Below are positions 15,315 to 23,607 of a stretch of DNA of 39,676 nucleotides, piece by piece (within the stretch, counting starts at the first letter, position 1; each line of letters begins with the position of its first letter). The notes beneath the pieces were generated by a model. The model did no database searches, was not told where the DNA came from, and saw only the letters and a program-made list of their open reading frames with translations. Origin of the DNA: Candidatus Nomurabacteria bacterium (lineage in GTDB: Bacteria > Patescibacteriota > Minisyncoccia > Phycocordibacterales > UBA9973); assembly GCA_023267435.1 (NCBI GenBank), contig JAHFNH010000006.1, positions 1 through 39,676 on the forward strand, in the 5' to 3' direction. The position numbers and the translations under genes are program-made.

Positions 15315-16010
15315 ATGCCAGACAAGCAGAAAAAAAATATATGCTTCTTTATTCTTCCGGGATTCAACCCGGATTCTAATTCTGTGGGTGGTATAAAGCA
15401 GGCGCTTGAATCTCTGGGCTATCCGGCTTTTTCAGCAAATTTTTGGGGTAATAATGAAAAGAAAGATTTTTCTAAATTGACGATAGAAGAATGCAGAATT
15501 GGAATTAAAGAAGAAATAGAAAAACTTTCAAAAAATTATGAATATATTATCGGTATTGGTATAAGCCTAGGGGGAGCGCTTCTGCTTGATTATGCGAAAA
15601 ATGAAGATGGGCTTTATTGTGTGGTTAGCGTGGGCACTCCTTTTAAATTAAGATATGAACTTTCTATTAAATTTGGATTGATTATTTTACCATTATTGAG
15701 ATTGTTCTATAAATTAACAAACAGAAAATCTAAATGGGTTGCTTCTGGGAAGGTTGTGCGTTATTTAACGAGAGATTTTATTCAAGATGTCGACCGAGTA
15801 CGTACGAGAGTTTTGTTGTTACACAGTACTTTTGATTTCGTGGCAGAGCGCGAAGTTGTCGATGAATTTTTAAATATGATGTCAAGCACTGATAAGCAAG
15901 TCGTATATATAAAAGATACAGATCATGTTATCAATTATGATAGTGAGATCATTCTCCCAGCTATGTTTGATTTCTTAAGCTTACCTGGTGACAACCTAGA
16001 TGTTATTTAA
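15315..16010 (+). CDS. Alpha/beta hydrolase
   Basis: The 231-aa cytoplasmic protein has the alpha/beta hydrolase layout. FFILPGFNPDSNS forms the oxyanion region, nucleophile Ser84 lies in GIGISLGG, the acid is probably Asp174 in LLLHSTFDFVAE, and His204 lies in DTDHVINYD. This arrangement resembles carboxylesterase/thioesterase or RBBP9/YdeN-type serine hydrolases. The substrate is unknown. It is transcribed away from the SET gene and converges with a glycosyltransferase gene, with a 1-bp gap between their ends. Confidence 0.85.
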   Translation: MPDKQKKNICFFILPGFNPDSNSVGGIKQALESLGYPAFSANFWGNNEKKDFSKLTIEECRIGIKEEIEKLSKNYEYIIGIGISLGGALLLDYAKNEDGLYCVVSVGTPFKLRYELSIKFGLIILPLLRLFYKLTNRKSKWVASGKVVRYLTRDFIQDVDRVRTRVLLLHSTFDFVAEREVVDEFLNMMSSTDKQVVYIKDTDHVINYDSEIILPAMFDFLSLPGDNLDVI

Positions 16011-16011
16011 T

Positions 16012-16725
16012 TTATTTTTTACTCTTGGTTCTTGAGAAGAAAATTACTTTTAAAAAATGAAATAAATAAAGTACACTGATCTTGAAAGTACCTTCAGCTT
16101 TAAATCTGCGGGCAGAAGTTTTCATTGTGAATGATTTATTGAAAACAACTTCTCCTTTTTTTGAAACTCTTTTTGCTGTATCTGTGTCTTCTCCATAAAA
16201 AAGAATATCCGTATTGTATCCGCCAATTTCATTTAACACACTAGCTCTGATCATATTATTTCCTCCGATCAAGATTGCTCCACGTTTCGTAGTGTTCATT
16301 GTTTTATTTGCCCAAGAGTAAATATTTTTTTGAATAAAGAGGGAGAAACTCCTGAAGAAAGGGGAGCCATCAAAATAATCATAAGGGCCAGTGACTGCGA
16401 CAGTTTCCTTATCTTTAAAAGATTCTACTCCTTTTTTTATCCAATCTTTTTCTGGCAAGCAGTCAGCATCCATATTAGCAATAATTTCTCCAGTGGCATT
16501 CTTTCGTCCACATTCTCTCGCATATAATAGTCCCTTTTTCCCTTCATATGCCAATTTTACTGGAAAGTTTTTAGCCACTTCTTCTGTTTTATCAGTACTA
16601 GCATTATTAACGACAATAACTTCGAAATTTTTATAATCTAAGGCACAGACAGCTTTAAGTGTGTCTGCTAGATATTTTTCTTCATTATGAGCCGGTATAA
16701 CAATACTAACTTTTAGTTCTTTCAT
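16012..16725 (-). CDS. Family 2 glycosyltransferase
   Basis: GT2 enzymes use nucleotide sugars to build surface glycans. The 237-aa protein begins with the GT-A fold signature VSIVIPAHNEEKYLADTL, then VIVVNNASTDKT and the metal-binding NMDADCLPEKDW. The later GGNNMIRASVLNEIGGYNTDILFYGEDTD contains the acceptor/catalytic ED region. The basic C-terminus with a hydrophobic patch (FKISVLYLFHFLKVIFF) may attach to the membrane. It lies 15 bp downstream of the second GT2 gene on the same strand, so the two are probably one operon. Confidence 0.92.
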   Translation of the reverse strand: MKELKVSIVIPAHNEEKYLADTLKAVCALDYKNFEVIVVNNASTDKTEEVAKNFPVKLAYEGKKGLLYARECGRKNATGEIIANMDADCLPEKDWIKKGVESFKDKETVAVTGPYDYFDGSPFFRSFSLFIQKNIYSWANKTMNTTKRGAILIGGNNMIRASVLNEIGGYNTDILFYGEDTDTAKRVSKKGEVVFNKSFTMKTSARRFKAEGTFKISVLYLFHFLKVIFFSRTKSKK

Positions 16726-16740
16726 ATTTTTTTTAAATAA

Positions 16741-17430
16741 TTACTTTATACGCAATTTACGCATTTTAATAAACTGATTAATGAGTTCAAAAATAGATGC
16801 TGTAGTTAAAATATTAAAGAACATAGTAATGTCTTTTTTCATTCCAGTAATTATTCCATATTTTTTTGATTTTAATGGACTACGAACATTGTCCCAAAAA
16901 ACTATTTTTATTCGGCATTTATTTTTTATTAATATTCTATTTAAAAAAGTTTCTAGACCAAAACCCGGTAGGTGAGACATTTCTTCTAGATTATTTTTAA
17001 TTAAATCTTTTTTAAAGGCCCTTTCACCAGAAAAAAAATCAAATCCAGTTATTTGATAAAATTTATCCATTGTCGGACTGATTTTTCTGACACTCATGGC
17101 GATATCTGTTTTATTTGAAATAACAGGTTCGATAAGGTTCGTAATATTTTCTGCAGTTAAACCGATAAGATCAGCATCGATGAGACAAAGAATATCACCA
17201 GTTGATTCTTTGATACCTCTGACGATAGTAGCACTTTTACCTTTATTTTTTTCATTATTAATAAGGCGAACATTTTTAAATTTCGCAACCACTTCAGCAG
17301 TATTGTCAGTCGAACAATCATTTATTACTATTACTTCGTTTATTAATGGGTGACCACAAATAACTTCGAGAACGCTTGCGATTCTAGCTCCTTCATTATA
17401 TGCTGGGATTAGGCACGAAACTTTATTCAT
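16741..17430 (-). CDS. Family 2 glycosyltransferase, dolichyl-phosphate sugar synthase-like
   Basis: The 229-aa protein has the GT2 opening VSCLIPAYNEGARIASVLEV, VIVINDCSTDNT, NNEKNKGKSATIVRGI and the metal-site LCLIDADLIGL. The NxGKxxA motif and the DAD site are typical of polyprenyl-phosphate glycosyltransferases such as DPM/GtrB types; no C-terminal membrane helices are present. It leads a two-gene operon with the GT2 gene at 16012. Its promoter region is shared with the divergent DedA gene at 17464, with 33 bp between the starts. Confidence 0.92.
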   Translation of the reverse strand: MNKVSCLIPAYNEGARIASVLEVICGHPLINEVIVINDCSTDNTAEVVAKFKNVRLINNEKNKGKSATIVRGIKESTGDILCLIDADLIGLTAENITNLIEPVISNKTDIAMSVRKISPTMDKFYQITGFDFFSGERAFKKDLIKNNLEEMSHLPGFGLETFLNRILIKNKCRIKIVFWDNVRSPLKSKKYGIITGMKKDITMFFNILTTASIFELINQFIKMRKLRIK

Positions 17431-17463
17431 CTTATTATCTTACTATAAAAACACAAAAATCCC

Positions 17464-18030
17464 ATGTCTATTAGCTTAACAGCAATATCTTTATGGATAA
17501 TCCGTTATGGATATTTGATTATTTTACCTATTTCAATTATCGAGGGTCCGATTATTACAGTAATTGCGGCCTTTTTGGCTCATCAGGGGTATTTTAATAT
17601 TTTCATTGTGTACTTTGTGGTAGTTTTGGGTGATTTGATTGGAGATCTTTTATTTTATTTTATAGGTCATTTTGGAAAAAAACTTTCCAATACTGCCTTG
17701 GGTCGTTTTTTTGGTCTGACGGACGAACGCATAAAGAAATTGTCGGAACATTTTGATGTTCATAGCGGCAAGACTATTTTTTGGGGTAAATTAACTCATT
17801 CGATGGGATGGGCTGTTCTTCCCGCTGCGGGATTAGCAAAAATGCCAATAGGAAGATTTTTATGGTTTAATCTGCTTGGTACACTTCCGAAGTCTCTTAT
17901 TTTTTTGCTCATTGGATATTATCTGGGATATGCGTATCAAAGTATCGATTCATATATAAGCAAAATAGCGTTGGCACTTTTTATTGTTTTAGCTGCTGCG
18001 ATTTTCTTTTACTTTAAAAAGAAGAAATAG
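17464..18030 (+). CDS. DedA family (SNARE-associated/VTT domain) membrane protein
   Basis: DedA proteins are lipid scramblases or transporters; some flip undecaprenyl phosphate back across the membrane. The 188-aa protein shows the family pattern: IEGPIITVIAAFLAHQGYFN, VVLGDLIGDLLFYFIGHFGKK, then GKLTHSMGWAVLPAAGLAKMPIGRFLWFNLLGTLPKSL, and a final membrane segment. It starts a rightward run of envelope genes (DedA, PAP2-C, small membrane protein, DgkA) that fits lipid-carrier turnover. The role as an Und-P recycler is inferred from family and context. Confidence 0.93.
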   Translation: MSISLTAISLWIIRYGYLIILPISIIEGPIITVIAAFLAHQGYFNIFIVYFVVVLGDLIGDLLFYFIGHFGKKLSNTALGRFFGLTDERIKKLSEHFDVHSGKTIFWGKLTHSMGWAVLPAAGLAKMPIGRFLWFNLLGTLPKSLIFLLIGYYLGYAYQSIDSYISKIALALFIVLAAAIFFYFKKKK

Positions 18031-18053
18031 TGTTATAATATCGGTAAATATTT

Positions 18054-18692
18054 ATGGAAAATATAATCAAAGGTTACAAACTGCATTTCAAAAATAGAGG
18101 ATTTGTCATCTCTGTGGTTTTTGCTATGGCAATGCTTGTTGTTAGTTTGTTTGTAAATTTTTATGCCGGTATGTATGCGACCAATAGGGCAAGTAATGCC
18201 GTATCGGATATTATTTTGAGTAATATTAGAACTTTCGACGTTGACGGATTATTTGTTTATGGTGGATTCTCCCTTTTTATTTTTATCGTTATTCTTTGCC
18301 TCGTTAATCCAAAAAAAATTCCTTTCACTGTAAAATCAATCAGCTTATTTATTGTAATTCGTTCAATTTTTATTTCTCTCACTCATTTGGGTCCGTTTCC
18401 GACACAAGCCCTCGTCCCTGCAGAAAATATTATAAGCTATGTCAGTTTTACTGGTGACTTGTTTTTTTCAGGCCACACCGGTTTGCCATTTTTAATGGCT
18501 CTTATTTATTGGGATAATAAATTTATTCGTTATTTATTTTTTGCCTTATCTTTATTTTTTGGTGTTGTGGTTTTGCTCGGTCATTTGCATTACTCGATCG
18601 ATGTTCTTTCCGCATTTTTCATAACTTATACTATTTATCATATTTCAGAAACAATTTTTAAAAAAGATTATAAAATTTCCGTGCAAAATTAA
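18054..18692 (+). CDS. PAP2-like protein resembling sphingomyelin synthase (PAP2_C type)
   Basis: This 212-aa membrane protein has about six helices. Its active-site motifs are the sphingomyelin-synthase/PAP2_C kind rather than the canonical PAP2 kind: TGDLFFSGHTG around residues 137-147 and GHLHYSIDVLSAFF around residues 179-192, giving a His-His-Asp triad. Such enzymes move phospho-headgroups between lipids or hydrolyse lipid phosphates. A TGTTATAAT extended -10 (TATAAT 18034-18039) lies 14 nt before the ATG. It follows DedA after 23 bp. The donor and acceptor lipids are unknown. Confidence 0.82.
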   Translation: MENIIKGYKLHFKNRGFVISVVFAMAMLVVSLFVNFYAGMYATNRASNAVSDIILSNIRTFDVDGLFVYGGFSLFIFIVILCLVNPKKIPFTVKSISLFIVIRSIFISLTHLGPFPTQALVPAENIISYVSFTGDLFFSGHTGLPFLMALIYWDNKFIRYLFFALSLFFGVVVLLGHLHYSIDVLSAFFITYTIYHISETIFKKDYKISVQN

Positions 18693-18700
18693 TATCAAAT

Positions 18701-18883
18701 ATGGGACATATACTAGAGTCAATTTTATACGCAATAGTTTTCTTGCCGACAATGCTCATTTTGGCGGGATTGAAGAAGGTTTCAGAATTTTTCCAAAAAA
18801 GGGGAGAGGCAGGTAAAGTTATCGGATTTATTGTTTATGTAATAAGTTTGCCATTTGATTTTATAATCAAGCGATTTAAATAA
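18701..18883 (+). CDS. Small membrane protein, 60 aa
   Basis: Not recognised. The 60-residue protein has an N-terminal hydrophobic segment (about 6-24), a short charged stretch (KKVSEFFQKRGEAGK) and a second hydrophobic segment (about 41-55) ending in basic residues. The predicted topology is two membrane helices. It lies 8 bp after the PAP2-C gene, so it is likely co-transcribed and may be an accessory subunit. Real-gene status rests on operon position and a clean membrane pattern. Confidence 0.55.
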   Translation: MGHILESILYAIVFLPTMLILAGLKKVSEFFQKRGEAGKVIGFIVYVISLPFDFIIKRFK

Positions 18884-18969
18884 TCAAATAATTATAGTTA
18901 TTTTAGCAGATAGATTTTGGACGCATAAATTGCTATACTAGGGACTAATTTAATAATTAATATATACAT

Positions 18970-19350
18970 ATGGAATCTGTTAGAGAAAAAAAAGCTTGGG
19001 CGACAGTTATGAAAGGGAAGAGGTTTTTAGATGCCTTCAGGGGTATTCGGATTGTAGTAGCTACGACCAGCCATTTCGTTGTGCATTTATTTTTTGCAAT
19101 ACTCTCTATTGTTTTAGGTTTTTATCTAAATATTTCTGAAATGGAATGGATTGCTATAATTTTTGCGATTGGTTTTGTCATAGCTGCAGAAGCCTTCAAT
19201 ACTGCGATTGAAATAGATATAGATCTAACTTCGCCCGAATATCACCCATACGCTCGAGACACCAAAGATGTTGCTGCCGGAGCGGTACTTATTGCCACAT
19301 TCACTGCAATAATTATCGGATTGATAATTTTTATTCCTAAGGTTTTTTAG
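18970..19350 (+). CDS. dgkA: Diacylglycerol/undecaprenol kinase (DgkA family)
   Basis: DgkA-family enzymes phosphorylate diacylglycerol or undecaprenol with ATP. The 126-aa protein has three membrane helices and the family signatures AFRGIRIVVATTSHFVVHL, AEAFNTAIEIDIDL (metal/ATP site Glu-Asn-Glu) and the RDTKDVAAGAVLI block. Gram-positive and CPR members usually act on undecaprenol, which would fit the DedA and PAP2 neighbours. A TGC-TATACT extended -10 (18934-18939) lies upstream, so it has its own promoter. Confidence 0.93.
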   Translation: MESVREKKAWATVMKGKRFLDAFRGIRIVVATTSHFVVHLFFAILSIVLGFYLNISEMEWIAIIFAIGFVIAAEAFNTAIEIDIDLTSPEYHPYARDTKDVAAGAVLIATFTAIIIGLIIFIPKVF

Positions 19351-19365
19351 TGTATAATTAAAGTT

Positions 19366-19749
19366 ATGAAACAATCAATATTATTTTTTAGTTTAGTCAC
19401 AGTTTTAGTTTTAGGCGGTATTTTTACTTTTATTTTTAAAAGTACACCCGGAAGTGTGCCAGGTAAATATGATACTTTTGCTACTTGTTTGAAAGATAAA
19501 GGTGCAACATTTTACGGCGCTTTCTGGTGCCCTCATTGTAAAGCGCAAAAAGAACTTTTTGGTCCTTCAGTAAAATTATTACCTTACGTTGAGTGTTCTA
19601 CTCCAGATGCATCAGCTCAGACACAGATTTGTAAAGATAAAAAAATAACTGGTTATCCGACTTGGGAGTTTGCTGATGGTACCCGTTCGGAAGGGGAAGT
19701 TTCACTTGAAAAATTGGCTGAGAAAACCAGTTGTGTTTTGCCTCAATAA
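19366..19749 (+). CDS. Membrane-anchored thioredoxin-like protein with a WCPHC site
   Basis: The 127-aa protein has an N-terminal signal anchor (about 3-25) and a thioredoxin-like domain with catalytic C55-P-H-C58 in GAFWCPHCKAQ and the cis-Pro segment GYPTW. The CPHC active site is like that of DsbA. It resembles the thioredoxin domain found with VKOR-type oxidases, so it is likely an extracytoplasmic disulfide-bond enzyme. The dsbB gene follows after 6 bp and could reoxidise it. A TATAAT at 19353-19358 ends 7 nt before the ATG. Confidence 0.9.
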   Translation: MKQSILFFSLVTVLVLGGIFTFIFKSTPGSVPGKYDTFATCLKDKGATFYGAFWCPHCKAQKELFGPSVKLLPYVECSTPDASAQTQICKDKKITGYPTWEFADGTRSEGEVSLEKLAEKTSCVLPQ

Positions 19750-19755
19750 TTATTT

Positions 19756-20307
19756 ATGCCAGACTGGATTCATATTTTTAATTTAACATTGGGAATACTA
19801 GCTGTAGTATTGCAGGTTATTTCTGTGGCGGTATTAATTTTGCTTATCTTTGCACCGAAAGAAAATGAAGTTGTTTTGTTTATTAAAAAACATTTCTTGT
19901 TTTTTGGTTTCTTGACGTCTCTCTTTGTTGTATTACTTTCTCTTTTTTATTCTGAATTTCTACACTATGCTCCATGTTTCTTGTGTTGGCTGCAACGTAT
20001 TTTTATGTTTCCACAGGTAATTCTTCTTGGCATAGCTTATTTTAAAGACGATCGGAAGATTGTTATTTATTCCTTTCCACTTCTTCTAATTGGTTTTTTG
20101 ATTGCCGCTTATCACGAATACATTTACATTTTTAGCGAAGGTGCTGGACCATGCGATGCTTCCGGTGTTTCTTGTGTTCATCGTTTAGTGTCCGAAATTG
20201 GCGGTTACATTTCTATTCCAATGCTTTCACTTACAAGTTTCGCAGCCTTAATGGCAATACTCCTTGTTGGTCACTATGGAGGAAGAAGTTTTAGAAATAG
20301 TTTATAA
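19756..20307 (+). CDS. dsbB: Disulfide bond formation protein DsbB
   Basis: DsbB is a membrane quinone reductase that reoxidises a DsbA-like thiol oxidase. The 183-aa protein has several membrane helices with the first redox pair C74-F-L-C77 in APCFLCWLQRIFMFP and a second pair C133 and C140 in GPCDASGVSC. Both pairs are present, as required for the electron relay. It sits directly after the WCPHC thioredoxin-like gene, the natural partner, and before a DoxD-like gene. Confidence 0.92.
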   Translation: MPDWIHIFNLTLGILAVVLQVISVAVLILLIFAPKENEVVLFIKKHFLFFGFLTSLFVVLLSLFYSEFLHYAPCFLCWLQRIFMFPQVILLGIAYFKDDRKIVIYSFPLLLIGFLIAAYHEYIYIFSEGAGPCDASGVSCVHRLVSEIGGYISIPMLSLTSFAALMAILLVGHYGGRSFRNSL

Positions 20308-20333
20308 TTTTTATTAGCTAATTAAATTTATTT

Positions 20334-20900
20334 ATGGATATACAATCTTGTACTATTGAAGAATCTCCAATTACTCACTTTTTATTTTCGAATCCAAAAA
20401 TGGCTTGGTTTTGGCTTATTGTTCGTGTTTATGTAGGCTGGTCATGGCTGGAAGCGGGCTGGGGTAAATTAGGCAGTCCTATGTGGACAGGTGATCAAGC
20501 AGGCGGAGCGTTGAGCGGCTTTATTCAAGGAGCTTTACAAAAGACAGCTGGTGCTCATCCAGATGTTCAAGGTTGGTATGCTTCATTTTTACAAAATGTC
20601 GTGCTTCCTCATGCTAGCTTTTGGTCACACTTGGTTACATATGGAGAAATATTAGTTGGTGTCGCTTTAATACTAGGTATTTTTACAGGTATCGCTTCTT
20701 TCTTTGGTTTATTTATGAATTTCAGTTATCTTTTAGCTGGTACAGTAAGTACTAATCCCATCTTATTTATCTTGGGCTTAGGTCTAGTTATGGCTTGGAG
20801 AATTGCCGGACAATTTGGCCTCGATTATTTTGTTTTGCCATGCGTGGGTACTCCTTGGTTTAAGGGAAGTCTTTTTAAGAAAAAAGAATCGACAGCTTAA
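20334..20900 (+). CDS. DoxX/DoxD family membrane protein (TQO small subunit-like)
   Basis: The 188-aa protein has a short cytoplasmic N-terminus and about four membrane helices. Family signatures are LIVRVYVGWSWLEAGWGKLGSP near the start, VTYGEILVGVALILGIFTGIASFFGLFMN in the middle and SYLLAGTVSTNPILFILGL. DoxD is the small subunit of archaeal thiosulfate:quinone oxidoreductase; most bacterial DoxX/DoxD proteins have uncertain redox or membrane roles. It follows dsbB after 26 bp and precedes the CsoR-regulated copper operon. Confidence 0.88.
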   Translation: MDIQSCTIEESPITHFLFSNPKMAWFWLIVRVYVGWSWLEAGWGKLGSPMWTGDQAGGALSGFIQGALQKTAGAHPDVQGWYASFLQNVVLPHASFWSHLVTYGEILVGVALILGIFTGIASFFGLFMNFSYLLAGTVSTNPILFILGLGLVMAWRIAGQFGLDYFVLPCVGTPWFKGSLFKKKESTA

Positions 20901-20927
20901 CAATTTCTCAATAAAAAAGTTATTCAC

Positions 20928-20956
20928 TTGACTGATACCCCCAGGGGGTATATACT
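20928..20956 (+). promoter_or_regulatory. csoR promoter with a CsoR-type operator
   Basis: TTGACT (20928-20933), 17 bp, TATACT (20951-20956). Between and overlapping the boxes lies a perfect palindrome, ATACCCCC-A-GGGGGTAT (20935-20951), which matches the G/C-tract operators bound by CsoR/RcnR-family repressors. The -10 box ends 6 nt before the csoR ATG, so the transcript is predicted leaderless. CsoR should repress its own operon here and release on Cu(I). Confidence 0.88.
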
Positions 20957-20962
20957 TGGCGT

Positions 20963-21226
20963 ATGCAAAATAACAAGCAAAAACTCGTACGCAGATTAAA
21001 AATTATTGAAGGGCAGGTGAGGGGATTGATAAATATGATCGAAGACGGAAAATATTGCATTGATATTATTACTCAGACTTCTGCTATTAAACAAGGTCTT
21101 TCAGGAGTAGAAGATTCTCTTTTAGAAGATCATCTGGGATGTTGCGCTGTGAATCAAATAAAAAAAGGTCAGACTGAAAAAGCAATAAAAGAAATATTAA
21201 AAGTTTATCAGCTAAAAAGAAAGTAA
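20963..21226 (+). CDS. csoR: CsoR family copper-sensing transcriptional repressor
   Basis: CsoR is a small all-helical repressor that leaves its operator when Cu(I) binds. The 87-aa protein has the family opening KLVRRLKIIEGQVRGLINMIEDGKYC and the Cu(I) ligands Cys32, His57 and Cys61. Their spacing (25 and 4) equals the Cys-His-Cys set of the Mycobacterium protein. An extra Cys60 is present. It is the first gene of the operon with copA, HMA-TauE and cupredoxin genes and is preceded by its own operator. Confidence 0.94.
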   Translation: MQNNKQKLVRRLKIIEGQVRGLINMIEDGKYCIDIITQTSAIKQGLSGVEDSLLEDHLGCCAVNQIKKGQTEKAIKEILKVYQLKRK

Positions 21227-21323
21227 TTATAAATATTTTATATATTTAAAGATTTAAAAATTCTGAAGTTCTCAGCTCGACAGCTTCGAAACCCCCTTTA
21301 AAAACATAAAATATTAAAAATTT

Positions 21324-23606
21324 ATGAAAAAAGACACATACAAAATAAAAGGAATGCATTGCGCTTCGTGTGCTGGGATTATTGAAAAGACTTTCAAGAA
21401 AACAGAAGGAGTAAGTTTAGCTGAAGCAAACTATGGCACTGAATCTGTGAAAATTTCTTTCGATGAAACAAAAACAAATCCTGAAAATCTTTCTAAGAAA
21501 ATTGAACCATTAGGTTATTCTCTTGTTACTGAAACTGCGGAAAGTATGGGTATGTCTGCAGAAGAACATGCTGCGCATACGGGCATCGGGCAATCAAAAA
21601 AAGAAAAGCTTGCTGAGATTTTAGCAATGAGAAACACTGTCATGTCAGCCATTCCTTTGGCTGTTATCAGCGTTTTTGTAATGGGCTGGGAAATTCTTTC
21701 TAAATATGGAGTTGTCGGAGGTATGGGTGATGTTTCAAAAGAATTTTTTCATCACTTGATGCCACTTTTGGCGACTTATGTATTGTTTGTCGTAGGAAAA
21801 CCTTATCTATTAGGCGTAGTTAGATTTTTACGCTACGGCAAGGCAAATATGGATACTTTGATCGGTATTGGTACATCGGTGGCTTTTATTTATAGTTTTA
21901 TTGTGAGCGCATTTGAAGAAACTTGGCTGAAAAATTTTCCAAATGTCGGAGTGACTTATTTTGATGTTACGATTATTGTTATTACTTTTATCGCTCTTGG
22001 AAAATATTTGGAAGCAAAGTCAAAATTAAAAACAGGTGATGCGATTGAAAAACTTTTGGGCCTGCAAGCGAAAACTGCTCTTGTAATACGCGATGGTAAG
22101 GAAGTAAAAATTTCCATAAATGAAGTGATTCACGGTGATTTTATTATTATCAAGCCGGGAGCGAAAATTCCTGTTGATGGCATAGTGACAGAAGGCGAAT
22201 CATACATAGACGAATCAATGATCAGTGGAGAACCGATGCCAGTTCATAAAAAAACAGGTGACGCCGTTTCAGCTGGTACAATAAACACAAATGGAACTTT
22301 TAATTTTAAAGCGACAAAGGTTGGTGCAGAAACATTACTGGCGCATATTATTAAAATGGTGGAAGACGCGCAGGGAAGCAAGGCGCCGATTCAAGCTTTG
22401 GCAGATAAAATTTCTAGTATCTTTGTACCAATTGTTTTAGTTATTTCTTTTCTCACATTAGGACTTTGGCTTTTATTTGGATCAGGCCCACTTGGTTTTT
22501 CACAAGCATTTTCGTATGGTTTAGTTTCGTTTGTCGGTGTATTGGTAATAGCTTGTCCGTGTGCTTTAGGACTCGCTACTCCGACAGCGATTATTGTCGG
22601 TGTTGGTAAAGGAGCGCGAGAAGGCATTTTAATAAAAGATGCGGCGACACTAGAAAAACTGCATCAAGTAAACGTGGTGGTGATTGATAAAACTGGGACG
22701 ATTACAAAAGGTAAACCGGAAATTGTAGATATTAAAGATTTAGATGAATCAATGATGTCTGTTCTGATCTCATTAGAAAATAAATCAGAACATCCTATTG
22801 CTCATGCCATTGTGACTTATGGTAAAGAAAAAAATCTTCCAAGTCAAAATGTTTCGAATTTTGAAATTATTAAAGGAAAAGGTTTAAAAGGTGTGGTGAA
22901 CGGTATAGAGTATTTTGCTGGTAATACTAAACTTGTTGAAGATCTTAAAATTACTTTTGATCGAAACATTATTGAACAATATACAGCTCAAGGTAAAACT
23001 CCAGTAATTCTTGCTTCAACAGAAAAAGTTCTTGGCTTTGTGATGGTTGCAGATGAGATAAAACCGGAATCACAAAAAGCAGTGAAAGATCTTCATGCTT
23101 TAGGTATAAAAGTGATAATGCTGACGGGTGATGAAAAGAAGACCGCTCAGTATATAGCTGACTTGGTGGGTATTGATGAAGTTGTACCGCATGCTCTGCC
23201 GGAAGATAAAATTAATAAAGTGAAAGCTTTACAGGCTGAAGGTAAAATCGTCGCGATGGCAGGGGATGGTATTAATGATGCTCCGGCTTTAGCTCAAGCG
23301 GATGTGAGTATTGCCATGGGTACTGGCACGGATGTGGCGATTGAAACGGCTGGTATTACTTTACTTAATGGTGATATTTCCAAATTAGTTAAGGCAATTA
23401 AATTATCAAAAATAACAATGAGAGGAATAAAGCAAAATCTTTTCTGGGCATTCTTTTACAATATTATCGGTATTCCTTTAGCATCTGGTTTATTTTTCCC
23501 GATTTTCGGTTGGCTCTTGAGTCCAGTCTTTGCTGGTTTTGCTATGGCGATGTCGAGTGTGTCAGTCGTGTCGAATTCATTAAGAATTAAAGCTAAAAAA
23601 TTATAA
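21324..23606 (+). CDS. copA: Copper-exporting P1B-type ATPase CopA
   Basis: CopA pumps Cu(I) out of the cytoplasm using ATP. Domains in order: one N-terminal heavy-metal domain with GMHCASC (Cys13, Cys16); eight membrane helices with the transport motif CPC in ACPCALGLATPTA (about residue 411); phosphorylation site D455-KTGT; HP motif SEHPIAHAI; MLTGDEKKTAQ and GDGINDAPALAQADVSIAMG (about 648-667). The 760-aa length and single HMA are typical. A 97-bp AT-rich spacer with a GC-rich core separates it from csoR. The next gene starts one base after its stop. Confidence 0.97.
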   Translation: MKKDTYKIKGMHCASCAGIIEKTFKKTEGVSLAEANYGTESVKISFDETKTNPENLSKKIEPLGYSLVTETAESMGMSAEEHAAHTGIGQSKKEKLAEILAMRNTVMSAIPLAVISVFVMGWEILSKYGVVGGMGDVSKEFFHHLMPLLATYVLFVVGKPYLLGVVRFLRYGKANMDTLIGIGTSVAFIYSFIVSAFEETWLKNFPNVGVTYFDVTIIVITFIALGKYLEAKSKLKTGDAIEKLLGLQAKTALVIRDGKEVKISINEVIHGDFIIIKPGAKIPVDGIVTEGESYIDESMISGEPMPVHKKTGDAVSAGTINTNGTFNFKATKVGAETLLAHIIKMVEDAQGSKAPIQALADKISSIFVPIVLVISFLTLGLWLLFGSGPLGFSQAFSYGLVSFVGVLVIACPCALGLATPTAIIVGVGKGAREGILIKDAATLEKLHQVNVVVIDKTGTITKGKPEIVDIKDLDESMMSVLISLENKSEHPIAHAIVTYGKEKNLPSQNVSNFEIIKGKGLKGVVNGIEYFAGNTKLVEDLKITFDRNIIEQYTAQGKTPVILASTEKVLGFVMVADEIKPESQKAVKDLHALGIKVIMLTGDEKKTAQYIADLVGIDEVVPHALPEDKINKVKALQAEGKIVAMAGDGINDAPALAQADVSIAMGTGTDVAIETAGITLLNGDISKLVKAIKLSKITMRGIKQNLFWAFFYNIIGIPLASGLFFPIFGWLLSPVFAGFAMAMSSVSVVSNSLRIKAKKL

Positions 23607-23607
23607 T

